This document shows, piece after piece, positions 32,318-45,682 of a DNA stretch of 64,000 nucleotides. Made by a program: the position numbers and the translations under genes. The notes under the pieces were generated by a model that ran no database searches, was not told the DNA's origin, and worked only from the letters and a program-made list of their open reading frames with translations. The first letter of the stretch is position 1. The number at the start of each line of letters is the position of its first letter. This DNA comes from Polytrichum commune (lineage: Eukaryota > Streptophyta > Polytrichopsida > Polytrichales > Polytrichaceae). The stretch spans positions 5,640,001 through 5,704,000 of the forward strand of contig OX485804.1 of the NCBI GenBank assembly GCA_950295325.1. The letters run 5' to 3'.

Positions 32318-33180
32318 GAAGCTATCATGGCCACAATTTTCAGATCGTATATTACATGTATTTGTCAACATAGTTTAACCACTAAATAATGGATGTTGGA
32401 TGGACTCGACGATATGCAGGTTCTCTAAGTATTCTAATTAGATACCTAATACTAAGATTCTAATTGCTCAATTTAGGTATCTCAATAGTTAGTTATATTT
32501 GATCTTTGTCATGATGATTTTACAGTCTCATTGATACTTGATAAATTTGCAACAATTTACAAATGTGCACTCTCTTGACCATTTGGAGAATATTTTGTAA
32601 AGGTTTATTAGGAACTCTAAATTCAGAATAAATTTTCATGAAAGATAGAATGTTTTTGACAAAGTACAAATGAAAATACGTTATTGTGGATGAGGTAAGA
32701 CATTTCTTGCGCAACCCATATTTATTCAATATTGAGGTGAAGGTCTCCATTGTCTTCATTGTTGCTAATGAAATTAATATATATTGGCTTCAAAATCAAA
32801 CTCTCTTAAAAAACACAACAACATTTCCACCATCAATACCACTCACCCAAACCTTAGAACATTCCATAACTACTCCATAGCTCACTCAACCCATAACAGA
32901 TCTACATCGCTAATGATATTTACAGATTATAAAATACCAACTTCAATCTCAAAAAATCCCTCAAAAAAACACAATATCACTACTATCACCCGTGCCAATC
33001 GACCAAACCCTAGAGAATTCCCTCAATACCCACCCCCCCAATTCACTCAACACATAAAGTCTTTGCGTCACGTGAGTACAAGCAACGTAAGTGGACAACT
33101 CTTGATCACGTTCTAAAAATTGTGGCCATGATAGCTTTCAGAAACACTTTCAGAATCTTTCTGAAAGCTATCATGGCCAC
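32318..33180. repeat. Three copies of a 20-bp motif, two forming a perfect 23-bp hairpin
   Basis: GAAGCTATCATGGCCACAAT at 32318-32337 is repeated inversely at 33116-33138. That copy overlaps the left arm (33122-33144) of a perfect 23-bp hairpin whose right arm is 33158-33180, with a 13-base loop. The 775 bases between the outer copies are AT-rich and non-coding. The arrangement could mark the ends of a small element with a terminal hairpin. Confidence 0.75.
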
Positions 33181-34037
33181 TTATGAGTTGACTACTACTT
33201 TAAGCGTTTGACTCAAAGAAAAAAAACCATGGTTACAAGATATTGGAGCATTTTTTTGGTCCATTTTACCATGCTTGCACCCACTTATGAAATTACAAAT
33301 CGTATGGTACCTGTGCCAAGTTACACCAATATGTAGAAAATCTAGTCTAGACATTCATCTCCATGAAATTTTGTTTCTATTAATTCCTGTCACAATCATC
33401 CACCAAAATACACTATATATTATACAATGATATTTTAATTTTTGAAGATCAAGATGCACATGAGTCCGCGTACATCTTTCAGCTTCAAAATTCTATGATC
33501 TATGTCACACTTCTATTCCACTCCTTTCTTGTGGAATAGATGTTAGTTTTAGAACAAGATTGATCGTGAAGTGAAGGTTGAGTGATGTGAAGAATCGGAG
33601 GACTGCATTCACCAATTGCAGGCTACATTGTTCCACTAAATTAATCTACATATAGAGCTTATGTGCTTCGTCTGTGTTCAATGCTCATCTCCATTGCTAC
33701 ATCAACTCTGTTTTGGAGAGTAGTGCTCTACCAACATTCAGAAACTGCACAAATTGAGCCCCCTGCAATTTAATTTTGAAATACATGTATAAATAAACAA
33801 AACCACACTCCCTCATCATCTATTCATGATAAAGCAGCTTTGTAAATGCCTTTTTAGAATTGAACGGAGACTTGACAATCAGACATTCTTCAGATCAGAC
33901 TGCTGCAGATTCTCCATCCTGAAATGCACTATTCTCTCAATCTGTTACAAGCCTTGTATATAAACAGTACTCTACCTCTGTAATGTCTAATGTACACTTT
34001 CGTTGACATTTGTATGTCACAAAGAGGGACCCAAAGG
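33181..34037. other. Downstream region of the 34.0-34.8 kb gene
   Basis: No gene seen. The part next to 34037 would be the 3' untranslated region of the minus-strand gene. Confidence 0.4.
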
Positions 34038-34814
34038 TTACACATTAGCATAATCTCCTACCCTAAGTCCCACGACCATCCAACAATCCTTGTAAGCGCC
34101 GCTCAGCACCTTCTCTAGACAGAACGTATACACTCTTATCTGTTGTTGCCCATCTTCTGACTGTGAAATCACCTTCACTGCCTGCAACCCTCTCTTATCC
34201 CCTGGTCCATGGAACATCAACGGCGATGCCACTTCCCACTCTGAGAAATTCAGGAGAGGTGAGTACATGGGATGACGAACCACATTCCCAAATTCCTCCA
34301 CATTCAAGTACCTCTCTGCCGCATCCCAAGCCCTCACAGCGGGCACTGGACCTCTCACCTTTCCAGAAAGTATCTCCTCCACTCTCGCGGGCATTGCAAA
34401 TGCAAACGCGGTTTTGATGCCACTGTCGACTTCAGGCCAGTCATTCCGCATGAGGGCATCCATCTGTACCCGAACCACAGTTGTGGGAGGCATGAGAGCC
34501 GTGGGGCTCCGTCCCTCCAATGGCCACAACTGTTGTGTAGCATCCACGTACTGCATGAATTCCGCCAGCATTGTGTCCGTCCCGCCGCTCTCGCTCTCGC
34601 TACCGGACGCTCCGAGAGCCCGCAAACCGAATTGAGCTAATGACGATGCCCGGTTGACGCCTTTGGCATCCGTGCACCGTTTGCAACCTCTGCTACACAA
34701 CGGCCTGCAGCTCCATCGCTCCGCTTCGCGTCGCCACACATTGCCGTTGCTTATTGGAAGCGATGAGGGGCCCAGCGGCCCAGCTAGGGTTTTGATGACC
34801 ATCGCCATAGCCAT
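34038..34814 (-). CDS. NTF2-like / DUF4864-type protein, probable organelle-targeted, 258 aa
   Basis: A single-exon frame on the minus strand from ATG 34814 to TAA at 34038-34040. The first 70 residues are poor in acidic residues and rich in Ser, Arg, Cys and Gly, as in a plastid or mitochondrial transit peptide. The conserved part begins around residue 107 with VVRVQMDALMRNDWPEVDSG, followed by IKTAFAFAMP, VVRHPMYSPLLNFSEWEV, and a C-terminal beta-rich QIRVYTFCLEKV..CWMVVGLRV. The pattern Q-DALRxND..AFxFA..MxxxxYxPLL fits my recollection of DUF4864/NTF2-like folds, but this is by eye. An intact frame with evenly spread codon use makes a real gene likely. The molecular role is unknown. Confidence 0.7.
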   Translation of the reverse strand: MAMAMVIKTLAGPLGPSSLPISNGNVWRREAERWSCRPLCSRGCKRCTDAKGVNRASSLAQFGLRALGASGSESESGGTDTMLAEFMQYVDATQQLWPLEGRSPTALMPPTTVVRVQMDALMRNDWPEVDSGIKTAFAFAMPARVEEILSGKVRGPVPAVRAWDAAERYLNVEEFGNVVRHPMYSPLLNFSEWEVASPLMFHGPGDKRGLQAVKVISQSEDGQQQIRVYTFCLEKVLSGAYKDCWMVVGLRVGDYANV

Positions 34815-36081
34815 TTTGGCCTTTGCAAATTTCGCCCCGCCGCCGCAGCAGCAATCTTCACCTTCGTCCTGTTTCCTCTTGAAGCACGTCTATCCGGGTA
34901 TCACTGGCTCGTCTTACCCGAACACTGTACCGGGTATCTCCGATGGGTATCTAAGTTCCACACTGTCCTAGTGGACTCGTGTAGTGGTGTGTCCTTAGTG
35001 GCTCTTGCATTTATTTAGCAGGGCTCCAATAAGTTAGGCACACACACCACATAAGGTATCCGGATGTTACTGCGATACTTTTCTTAATAAGAACCTATGT
35101 TTGATTGATGTGTGTTGCGGTGAGGATCAAAGAACAAACACCATAAAGACACATGCTTAAAAGATATTGGACTAAAATTTTAAATTATATAATCTTTCAC
35201 ACTTAATAGTAAACACAATTGGGAGGGTTTGTGTAATCAGTTAAAATACCAAATTAACATGCACTTCTAATAAGCATAGCTAAAGCAAAGGAGGTCTGAT
35301 TTTTGTGACGTTAATGCTTTATTATAGATTTGCTAATACAACACAAATTTCATTGTGTAAATCTAATCGATATAAGTTTAGGGAACATGAAACAAAGCGA
35401 ATAATACACACATTCCTTAAGATGCATACATTATCCATATTTAATATAACAAACCCTTTTTTAATCGATATAATGAGGCATACCGGATATCAAGGCTACG
35501 GTACCCTCTTGTGAACAAGGGCAGCAGCCGTAATATGCGAACGGGTATCACAGGGTATCAAAGGCACCGCGGTCGTCATAGTCCAGACCAACGTTATCCC
35601 ACTTACCGTCGAGGACTCGGCAGAGCTGCTCTGATTTTATTGGACGGAAGAGAGGCGACGGAGACGGACGCTCGCGGGCATCCAGCGGACTGTGCCGATG
35701 GGAGCAGAATTATGAAGTCCTTCGTCGCCCAGTGTCTGTCAGTCGTTGAAAAAGCAAACAGTGCGTTTGCGACGCGCCTTCTCGCCATATTTGTGATGCT
35801 GCCCATTGCGTCGGAGCAGGGGACGACGCGACACGGGTCGCAGTGGACAAAGCCAGATTGGAACTTTCCAACGGTGTGCGGATTGGCTCAAATTCTGAAG
35901 AATCAAATACACTAAGTCGCCTCAAACCTTGGAGTTGGAAGAAGAAGAAGAAGAAGAAGAAGAAGAGCTTGTTGTTGCGGGGAAGCATGATGAGACGCAT
36001 GCTGATGATGGTTTAGGGTTTCGATCCATCCTCAAATGGCGTTGCTGAAGATTTGCTGCCTCCCGTTGATACGTTGTGAGG
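34815..36081. other. Divergent promoter region of two genes
   Basis: Lies between the minus-strand gene (start 34814) and the plus-strand gene (start 36082). A 134-codon frame at 35511-35915 has no recognisable domain and is not supported as a gene. A (GAA)n run at 35938-35967 lies in what is probably the 5' leader of the downstream gene. Confidence 0.5.
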
Positions 36082-38717
36082 ATGGGTGTGGGAGTGGGGC
36101 GGATGGTGGCATGGCTTGCGTTTCTCAGCCTCATCGCCTTTGCAGCCTACCAATTCCCTGCCGAAGATACTTTTGCGCATCTACGGTCCTGGTATCCGCT
36201 AGGGCAGAGCGAAGGCTCACAGGTCACAGCTACTTCGGTTAATAAGGATCCTAACACGTTGAATCTTACTAAGGTACATCTGCAATTCCTCTGTTTCTTG
36301 TTTCTCGCCTCCTTTTGCAGTTTGTAGGTTAAGAAACCAGTAACGCTTGCTTATGCTACAGACCTTGTTTTGAGATTTGGAGAAACTACATGACGGGAGG
36401 GAAGCTTCGTTTAATTGGAAGGTCACGAATCCAGAAACCGAAGCTTATGCTATAGATTTCGTTTTGGAAGATTGGCGAATTTCGGGGAGGGAAGGCCTGC
36501 GTTGATGATGTGCTCTGTTGTCTGCAATTCCTCTGTTACTTGTCTCTTTCCTCTTTGTTGCAGTTTGTAGGTCAAGAATTTAGAAACCCTCGCTTATGCT
36601 ATAGACCTTGTTTTGAAGAATTTAGATGAGGGGGAGCGACGGGAATTTTTTTGGATTGGTTGGTAATATTGAAGTGCTCTGTTTTTGCAACCAGTCACAG
36701 GATTTGGATACAGGGTCAAGTTTGACAGCTATTGCTCCCTCGGATGCCTCGACTGGGCCACGGGTGGCTGTTTGTCTAGTTGGAGCAGCAAGAGCGTTTG
36801 AGTTGACAGGAAAGACACTGGACAAATACCTTCTGGAGGCCAACAATCACACAGATGTGTTTTTGCATGCGCCTCTTGACAAGGATTCCCACAAGTTTAC
36901 CCTGCTGAAAGGCGCCGCACGATTTGTCAAGGCACGTATCTTTGTCCCACAAAGGCTTCCTGAGACTCAAATCCAGCGAGAAGTTCTCACTGGTGCAAAT
37001 TCCCCAAATGGAATCCAGGTATGCTGCCACAAGGTCAATTGGAAATCTCTGGTTTGCTTTGCAGTGTAGGGTATTCAATGTCCTCAGGGACGCCAACCTT
37101 CTGAGGCTGGCTGGCTGGCAGCACTCTTCCTAGTTGGACACCCATATTTAAGAGGTATATGGCAAGGCTTGTTCTTAAGAACACATATTAAAAACACATG
37201 TGTCACAATGAGATTGGAGTATGTGCTCAAAAGATAGACACCCATCCAGGTTCAATCTCTAATGCAATTGGGACAGCCTATGTGATCACGTAAATAGAAA
37301 GAGAATCTTCAGTTTGACCTTCAGCATTGAACTTATTTCTTTGTTGATCGTTTTTAGCAACACAACAGCATTGACAACCTTTATTGTGATAAGTTGATGG
37401 CATCCTGCACCATAGATGCGACTGAGATTCTAGTCCCTGAAATCAGTAACTGTTCTGTCACGTGTTTATCCTTTATTAAGCTTGTCCAATAAGGAGCACA
37501 AATTTTCGCAATTTCTATGATGTTTTCTATTGCTCCCATTATAACCTGGTACCAGGGAGGATGCAGGCCTGCACAATTCAAGCTTAATAGCTTATGACAT
37601 AATATAGGTATACTCATGTATAAGTCCAACCGGATTGGCAACTGTACATCTACTAGGTTTAGGGCCTGATGTACTTTAAATAGTAAGAATATCTTGCAAT
37701 GCTGCCCATGTCATGTAAGATTGCTTTCAACATCTTCCCTCTTTCTCTCTTCCCAGTTTCCCTCTGCAATTAATGTTGATCCGCTACCAAGTGATTCTAA
37801 TCTGATTGCCTGCATTAGAGAGCATTTGATCACACTTCTGATGGTTTTCTTTGAAACTTGAGAATCTAGCATTACTTGTTCAAAATGTTCTCCATGTTCA
37901 ACAAAATAGATGTTGATTTCTTGCTTGGTATATGGAACAGGGCCTATTGCAGTATTTCAACTTGGTTGAAGGTTGTTTGGACATGATCAAAGCAGAAGAG
38001 ACCAAGCAGAACTTCACTTATGATTGGATAATAAGGACCAGGGTAGATGGCTATTGGAGTGGGCCATTTCCACCCCTTAGCACTCTCAATTCATCAAATT
38101 ATTATGTTCCTTTTGGATCAGCATATGGTGGCCTTAATGACAGACTAGGTGTTGGCAATTCCCAAACATCAACAGCAGCATTATCACGGCTGAGGCTGCT
38201 TCCACTTATTCACCATCATGGTGATAGAAATCTTAACTCTGAAACGGCATTTAAAGCGCAATTGACTGTTGCAAAAGTTTCATATTCATTTATGAGTTTT
38301 CCTTTCTGTATTCTTAGCTATAGGAGGTATTCCTGGCCTCCAACCTATTGGGGTGTCCCAGTGGCATCTCTTTCAACAGATGGTCCTTTGAATGGAGCTA
38401 AGTGCAGACCATGCAGCTCTAAGGCCAGTGGGTCAGAAGCACAAGCTGTTATAGACAAGCTTGCAAAGGGATGGGGATGGCCAGGTTTGATTCAAGGACT
38501 TCAACTTTGTGATGCCCATAACGATTGGGAACCACAATGGGAGAAAATATTTGAGAAGGCTTCTGGAGTGCTTATCTCTGGTGATTCACAAAATGTCACA
38601 ACTCGTACTCCTGCAGAATGTGTGGAAGATGTTGAAGAATTTCAGAAGCAGTGGGAGGTTTGGGATGCTCCAACAGCGAAATTGATTTGTTCAGAGGGCA
38701 AGACACACAAGTCCTGA
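36082..38717 (+). CDS. Golgi-type glycosyltransferase-like membrane protein (plant DUF7796-type), 3 exons
   Basis: The exons are 36082-36273, 36695-37018 (a start at 36701 is also possible) and 37941-38717, all with GT-AG introns in phase 0. Together they encode about 430 residues ending in TGA. ATG 36082 (MGVGVGRMVAWL) starts a short cytosolic end followed by one hydrophobic helix at about residues 8-24, a signal anchor. After a variable stem the lumenal domain begins with RVAVCLVGAARAFELTGKTL, then DVFLHAPLDKDSHK. The third exon carries YDWIIRTRVDGYW (about residues 199-211), a possible counterpart of a nucleotide-sugar/metal-binding Asp motif, then YVPFGSAYGGLNDRLGVG and AFKAQL. The architecture is that of a type II Golgi enzyme. 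The family assignment is from memory of plant proteins called DUF7796 or calcium-ion-binding, and no activity is established. Confidence 0.75.
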
Positions 38718-39646
38718 GTGATCATCAATTCAAACATGCACTTCCTCTCTGCAGAAATACAGCCGCCATGTCTGCCGTGTGCAATGTGCACATGTAAGGG
38801 GTAAGAGAACGTTAGAAAATTTTGGTCTCCAAAGGGGCTTGTAATAATAGTAGTACAGTACATCAAGCATCAAAGCACCCCTCAGATTTGAAAACATGGC
38901 AAAGATCCTCTTGTGTATTGATGTCGCTTTTAGAGTGTTAGTGATGGCTATATACGTAACAAGTGTAGTAGAGTTGAAGCCAACTTTAAAGATGGGAAGA
39001 GGTGTACAAGTTCGTAGTGTTCAATGAGCACGTTCAGTTGACACTCTTTTAAGGATTTTAGAGTATAAAGTGATTGAGATTTCACTTTTTGATTAATTAT
39101 TGTGACATTTTTATGCACTTCATAATTTTGACACCCACATAATGCGAACGTTTCTCCATTTCAAACTGCAAAGAAAGGCAACATGTATTTTTCATTACTA
39201 TCGAATTAATAAGCTAATTTCAGACTCTATGTGATATTAGAGACTTAAGAAATATCCTACGTTTGCTCGTCATTGTGAAAGCATGATGAGATCCTTACTG
39301 GTTTTCACAAGCTGGGGACCTTAAGGAATGGCGTCTCCTTGTGATGTTTGTAATTGTGTCTTCTTATCGCCAAGATTCTTCAAACTGGAGCTCAGTAAAA
39401 TGAGAATTAAAGGTATTTGTCAATGTATGCAAGTCATCCTCTTCACCTTTCACAGTAGGCCTTCCAGCTATAACATGTTTCGAATACCTAATGCATAAGG
39501 AATCCTGATGCATCCTGAAGTTAAGCTCAAAATACTTTGCAAGATTTTGAGACAGGATTGTGAAAATAGTTTGTCATTCAAATGAGATCTGACAGTTGAT
39601 GCTCTAGACTTGTGCGCTCTCTCTCTTTAAAAGTCATCAGTCTACT
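38718..39646. other. Intergenic region between convergent genes
   Basis: It contains the 3' regions of the plus-strand gene ending at 38717 and the minus-strand gene ending at 39647. No further gene was seen. Confidence 0.5.
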
Positions 39647-42600
39647 TCAGGCACTACGGAGAAAAGCTATAGTGGAGACTCGACTGCCCTCGACACCTCC
39701 AAACCGAAAAGTAGGGTAGGTGCGGACATGGTCAATATATTCAAATGTCGGCTCCGACTCTAAGGCATTCAAGAAAAGGCCATCTGAATCCTTGTGATCT
39801 TTCACATTGGGTCCATTGTTCTTTTGAGAATGAGAAAATCTGCTCACTTCAGCCACTAGCTCATCCTTAGTGCTGTTGCATGATGTGATCACCTGAAACA
39901 CACCACAAAAAATCAATTAATGTGACATGATGCACAATCTTATTCAATTACCCAAGAAACCTATGAAGCCTGTCACAGAGAAATCTTCCAAACTAAAATG
40001 AAATGCAATCATTTTGTGTCTTCACATTTGAACAATAAGCGCCTACCAACAAATTGGTATAATTTTGAAGCCAACATGTTCCTAACTCACATCTGTCACT
40101 AGTGAGTGAGTTTGAATCATACCACTACACCACCAGGACCAACCAGTTTGCTTAAAGCCTTCCAGTACTGGAGCCTGCAGACATTTAAACCTTTATGTTA
40201 GCAGTCAAAGAGCAGCACCCTCCTGTGGTATAAATCCATGAGTTGGTCAACTAATTATTTCCCCTCATCCAGTGGTATTTGCCTCTCAGATATCTAGGAC
40301 TAATAATCTACTATTCAGCGTGATGGTGCAAACAGCATGGTGGTGTGTGGTGGCGGCCACCGGCAAACTGTTCCCCACCGATCCAGAAAGGTGGGAGGAC
40401 CATGTTAAAGCGATGTGTCGTACCCAAAGGTGTGAAGGGCCGAGATGTCATGAACCCATACTAGTGTACATAAGGTCGCTCAACCTAACACAAACACCAA
40501 CCCTATTACCACCCAAATGAAAGACCGGACTTCATTTAAGCACGGAAATCTAGGACATCCAAGGACCTCTCATTTGTGAAAGAGGCAATGAATAAGAGAT
40601 CCTTGGATGTACAAGATTTGTGTTCTTAAAAAGAAACCTCCCATTCATTTGGGTGGTCATAGGTTCGGTGTTTGGTGTTGGGTTGACCTACCTTGCATGA
40701 GAACAGACTGCATGTTTTGCAGCCCTCTATACCAGAGGTTGGCTTTTGATTGACATTTTGACAATTCGCCCTGTAAATATGACAATAAATGGTTGTCCCA
40801 AGGGAGAAGTCAGCAATAGAATGAAATACAGCATGAGCCTCTTCAAGAAGTAAACCTGCGAGCAGGACCATCAGGGTGCAGCCCAATTGCATCGAGAGTG
40901 CCCTTGTCAGTGACTAATTTGAACTGCCGATCCAATTTGGTGTCAAGCACATCATCAACCTACAAGAAGGGCAAGGACAGATATGAGGTATGCATCATTA
41001 CCACTAGGTTATTTACGGACAAGAAACAAGGGACAAGAAACAATTTCTCTTGGTGAGAACATTGATAACAATATCAAATCACACCACATCACTATCTAAT
41101 CAGCTCAATTCATCACTTTAATTGACCAACATTCATCTTTTTATAGAGACTGCTCCAAGAGATGGTTGCTCTGGGGAATGAACCAAAAGTCTAACAAGCC
41201 ACCTTGTCATTCCTGTAACACTTTCTACAGGGTTTATAAGCCAATGCAGACATTTCTCAGTACTAAAACTCTAATTGATCAGGTCAAAATATTCAGACCA
41301 CCTTCCACTCACATGGCTTGTGGAAGTTATTTAGTGAGGTGAGATATTGTATTTCGACCTACACAATTTACCACCCACACTATTGGGTGTTTCTGCTTAT
41401 GACTCTCCCTAAGCAAAGACGGTGGATAGAAAAACTCACAAGGAAAGTGACATTGTCAACATTGTTACGCCCTGCTATTGCCCGTGAAAGCTCCACTGCT
41501 CCCTCACTATAATCAGTTCCTGTTAAATCTGTGAACCTGTACAGACAGCATTCATCAAAGAAGAACCTTTTTGAAGTTCTTATAAACATCAAGAGTCTGT
41601 TAGGACCAAGTCGTTTCTACACAATGCATTGCTAAGAGCAGAGCTTTGCTAGGGCATGCAAACACTACTAGTCTACATCCACTATGGACACAGAAGTTTC
41701 ACAATAGTGTGAACATTGCAATTTTCATTGCAAAAACCACTACATGTGTGCCATCAAGAAATCTATTCCATAATTACTACCAGACATTGTGCAGAAATTT
41801 TCAGGATATTATTCCTCCACCTAGAATAAAATCCTCTAAAGAACAAGGCATCAAAACACATTGCAACGAATCTATTGTCACACATGAACCACACTTACAG
41901 GAGTTCAATGCCAACTTTCACATTCAACGTGAGGAGTACAAAGCTACAAAGATGTACCCTTGCTTTGCCAAAGCATGAAGAAACAACCCATTCCCAGTGC
42001 CAAGATCAAGGACGTTCCAGTTGGTCAGCTCCAACGCCATAGATCCACCTGCACTTGCATCTACAAGCCCTCTTGATCCCAATGAAAAGCCCTCCACATT
42101 ATCAGAAGGTAAGCCTGCTGCCACAGCAACACATATTCTGGCTGTCCATGCTGCCACAGTTTCCATAACCTCATCGCCAAACCTTCAAAATAAACCACAA
42201 CAAGAGCACATTGGTTAGGATACATGTCTGCACACAAATAACATCACATTTTACAAAAAGGGCACAGTCACATGTCAAGCATATCAGAACTATCATAATT
42301 GAGGCATGTCCATTGCAAAGTTAGACATTTTCTGCATAGGACAATCTGTAGATGCACACTACATTAAGTTTGGTACACAAAACTTCAATGTCTCACAAAT
42401 GTTCCCGGTAACAAACTTTCATCTTCATACTAACCAGATTTCACCAGCATCTCCCTGCTCATGGAAATTTACAAGCTCATTTGCATAAATCGAGTCCCAA
42501 TGCGACTGCAGACCCAAAACAGAAGGCTCCACATCTTCATCTTGCTCCTCCTTGTCTAATCTGCACAGAATAATGTTGCCAGCTTAGAACATTGAGACTA

Positions 42601-43585
42601 AACACCAACAAGAACCTTACCTGTCCCAGGTAACATTTCTACACTGACACAGCCACACCTAATTGCACGAATTGCTATTGCTTGCAAGGCTAGTCATATC
42701 CATAATGAGTAATCTATGCGGCAGAAGTTCCAACCTAGACCTCACACTCATTTGGGATACAATTCAAATATAAAGAAGTTTCGATCTGGCTGACGATAGC
42801 AAACGATGTGCGTATGCAGCACTAAGTGACATGTACAGTTCCAGGAACTACGAAGGTCCATAGATGTCCAAATAGGCGGTTAGTCCATGATTGAAGGCTC
42901 CATTCAGAGGTAAAGAAGTACACTGCTTCTTCGAGCGGCCATGATTAACTACAGCTGGAGAAAAAGTTTGGTGCAATGTCTTGAATTCCATATTCCCGGC
43001 ATTCTCCAATTCCCGGTTTCCCCTGAGATTGGGCAAGCCATAGTGCTACATACATTGTCGAGAGTTGAGACCATGAGAGACCATGATTAATGTTCGAATG
43101 GCCAGAAATGAACTCAGAACTACTATGGCAGCTGCTTTGATATGAAGATAAACATTATGCATCTTAACCCTTCTCTCCATCTGGATACCTCAAAATCGCA
43201 ATTTATTTCATTTATTTATAAGAAACCTCACACCAGTGCCAAGACAACTTGAGAGAAGACTACGGATGCTCGGTGTCTTGAGCTATTTAACAAGCTAGAG
43301 TGATACATACAATGTGGAGAATTGAGAAGCCACTTACATGTAATCTGCAGGCCGAAATTGAGCGTTCAAGGCATCCACCACGTCCGCATTCCGCTGGTCC
43401 TCACCATCCAAGGTGCTGCCATACTCGCTCTTCACAGACCATGAATCCGCAGCTACTGATCTCTCGTCATCCGAGTAATGTGTCGATGCATCCGTGTCCC
43501 CTTGCCTGGCTCCCTCCCCTCTTCCCAGGCTGTGCACTTGCTCCATTTCATCAGGCGGCCACCTGATCCCGGCCATCCCGGCCAT
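39647..43585 (-). CDS. EFM4: eEF1A lysine methyltransferase (EFM4/METTL10 family), 7 exons
   Basis: The minus-strand exons are 43585-43338, 42560-42435, 42182-41958, 41536-41440, 40959-40856, 40174-40123 and 39892-39647. All introns are GT-AG and the summed length of 1098 bp gives 365 residues with every junction in frame. ATG 43585 (MAGMAGIRW) is the first in-frame ATG. An N-terminal acidic region of about 80 residues precedes the family core. The core shows [26 protein letters not shown], the SAM-binding motif I VLDLGTGNG (about residues 182-190), GTDYSEGAVELS, KLVTDKGTLDAI and the post-motif GPGGVVVITSCNSTKDEL. Family members trimethylate one lysine of elongation factor 1A in the cytosol (yeast Efm4, human EEF1AKMT2). 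A Gly/Ser-rich insert of about 30 residues precedes motif I. The 52-bp exon 6 is unusually small. Identification is strong. Confidence 0.92.
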
Positions 43586-44313
43586 CCCTGCCCTCACTGC
43601 ACCCGTCTCGATACCTATTTTCACAAACTTTTCTTAACCCTCCCCCTGCAACTCCTTCTCCCCTCACAGAACTCCCAAACCCTACTAATGCGTATACTAA
43701 GTAACAGCAACAACAAATCCTGCAGAAATGGCAGAACTACTGCTGCTTTGTCGCTCTGATGAACCCACAAGCTGTGACAGGTGCCGTGGCTCTGGTGATT
43801 CTCGATCTGGAAAGTTGCAACAAAGGGAGTTTGAGGAAGTGGGGAAAGGCCGCTGGTTTTAAATCGAAACGTGGTTGAAATGTAATGTAAGAATGAGAAG
43901 CACGTGAGGAAGACTATGTCGACAAGGGAGTAGGTCTGCGGTGGCGCTATGGATCGGAGAAGATGGGATCAGTGCGTGACTCCGAAGACAGGGGTAGGGT
44001 TGAGGAGGAGAAGAAAGAGGAGTGGCGCTGGCGATGGCGCTGGCGATGGAGGCGCTGTTTGTGGCTATAGACGACACTCGATCTGTGGAGAAGGCCGCCT
44101 ATTACCGTGGCGTTTGCTTAATCTTATAGTCGCCTAGACGGCTGATCTAAACAGAGGAGAATGTACCATTTAGTTTCCCTTCGGATCGGGCCACGTGTCA
44201 TGTGTGGATTGCTTGAAACTCGCTTGAATCCCACGCGGAAACTATGCCTTGCAACAGCCTAGGGGCCCTCTGGCGGGGCGCCTATTACCGTGTACTACTT
44301 CTTTGGCCCGACT
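43586..44313. other. Upstream region of the methyltransferase gene
   Basis: 5' leader and promoter of the minus-strand gene. GA-rich stretches lie near 43990-44060. No other gene is supported. Confidence 0.45.
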
Positions 44314-44540
44314 CAATGATCGGGGAGATTTTCGGGCATAATGGGTTGAGATCCTAGTGTTTGCAAGACTAACCGGTTACATGTTGACATCCTCCGGTTT
44401 TCCTTTATTAAATTGGGGTATATTCTATAGATTCCTCTAGAATGATCGGTAATTTTCCTGCAGACTTGAACTTCAACCGGTTATTTCTCAAAACTCAACC
44501 GGTTCATTTGTAACTAACTGCTGGTTCTCCCCGATCATTG
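44314..44540. mobile_element. CAATGATCGGGGAG MITE, copy 1 (227 bp)
   Basis: Ends CAATGATCGGGGAG and CTCCCCGATCATTG are a perfect 14-bp inverted repeat, flanked by a perfect 8-bp duplication GCCCGACT (44306-44313 and 44541-44548). The interior has several ACCGGTT motifs. It matches the element at 60047-60272 in inverse orientation over the full length. Confidence 0.92.
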
Positions 44541-45019
44541 GCCCGACTTGCGCATGCAACGTAAAGCCCAGCCTTAGGATTTGTGTTGGTCGCCTGGATC
44601 TTGTGGCGAGAGGACTCAAAATAAATTCTTAGTAGAAAATGTTGGTGACCATGTCACAAAATGTCTAGTTTTATCATACGATTTTCTTACTAGATTTTAT
44701 TTTTAAATTTCATTAAAACACTACGTCCCAATTTAAGTCCACTTTACAATATGTCATGTAATCAAGGCTACAAAAAAATGATTTAGGATTACTTGTGGTT
44801 ATGGTTTTGGATTGCCGACCCTGACCATGAGAAATCCTATATCTTCTTTTTTTCATGGCCCTTCGTCATGAGCAAGATGGCCCTTGCTATTCCACAACGA
44901 AGGATACATGTTTACTTCCCAATCATTCAATAACTTGCCACCTACCATTCTTGGGTCGGCTGAAACTATTTGAATTCCATGTAGAAACTTAGGCTTGCAA
45001 CCACATGGAGGGTCCTCGC

Positions 45020-45682
45020 CTATGTTCGGGGAAAACCGACGGCTAGTTCATTATCAGCCGATGGATTTCCCCTCATGGCCGGTCCAAATTTCCAACCATC
45101 GGATGGCAATCCGACTGTAATTTCAATCCTCCGGCAATTAGCCAATGGACCAAAAAATGTCCCGGAAATGTAGCCGATTCTTCTTGTGAGTTACTGGATT
45201 TCAGCCGGAAGCATCCAAAGCGCTATTTGTCTAGGGCATTTGATGATGCACTTGAGGAAGCACCCTAAACCTTAAACTTTTTGAATTATGCAACCTTTCC
45301 ATGACCAAATCCAATTGCTTCTATGAAGAATTGGGGGACCCTTGGCCTTCAAGCGGTGAAGGCATTGCTAGGTTCAATTCCTGCTAAGGATATTAACTCT
45401 TCAAATTTAAAGTTTTGAACATGCCTTTCTTTTCACTTATTCAAGATTTTGTACTAAGAAATGATTTCTAATAACTTTTCATACATTTTTTAAACAATTA
45501 GTGCATGCCAATATGAATTCCATTTAATCGGATATTGGCCAATGAAAATACGAAAATATAGGCAATTGGCCAATTGATTTTACAAAAGACCGGCTGTTGC
45601 CGATGTAAATTGGAAAAAATCCGACCCTTCGTAGCAACTACCGGCAATTAGCCACTAAGGCTTCAAAAACTTCCCGAACTCT
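45020..45682. mobile_element. 663-bp element with 9-bp target duplication (MULE-like?)
   Basis: A perfect 9-bp direct repeat GGTCCTCGC (45011-45019 and 45683-45691) brackets sequence that begins ..TGTTCGGGG and ends CCCGAACT... The inverted ends are short and imperfect. CCGGCAATTAGCCA recurs inside both subterminal regions (45131 and about 45645). The 9-bp duplication would suit a Mutator-like element. It is non-coding. Confidence 0.55.

Noticed and set aside
35511-35915. 134-codon frame upstream of the glycosyltransferase-like gene
   Set aside because: No domain, overlapped by frames on the other strand, and situated in a divergent promoter region.
45340-45400. tRNA-like GGTTCAATTCC T-loop
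   Set aside because: No matching A box, acceptor stem or anticodon arm could be folded around it.
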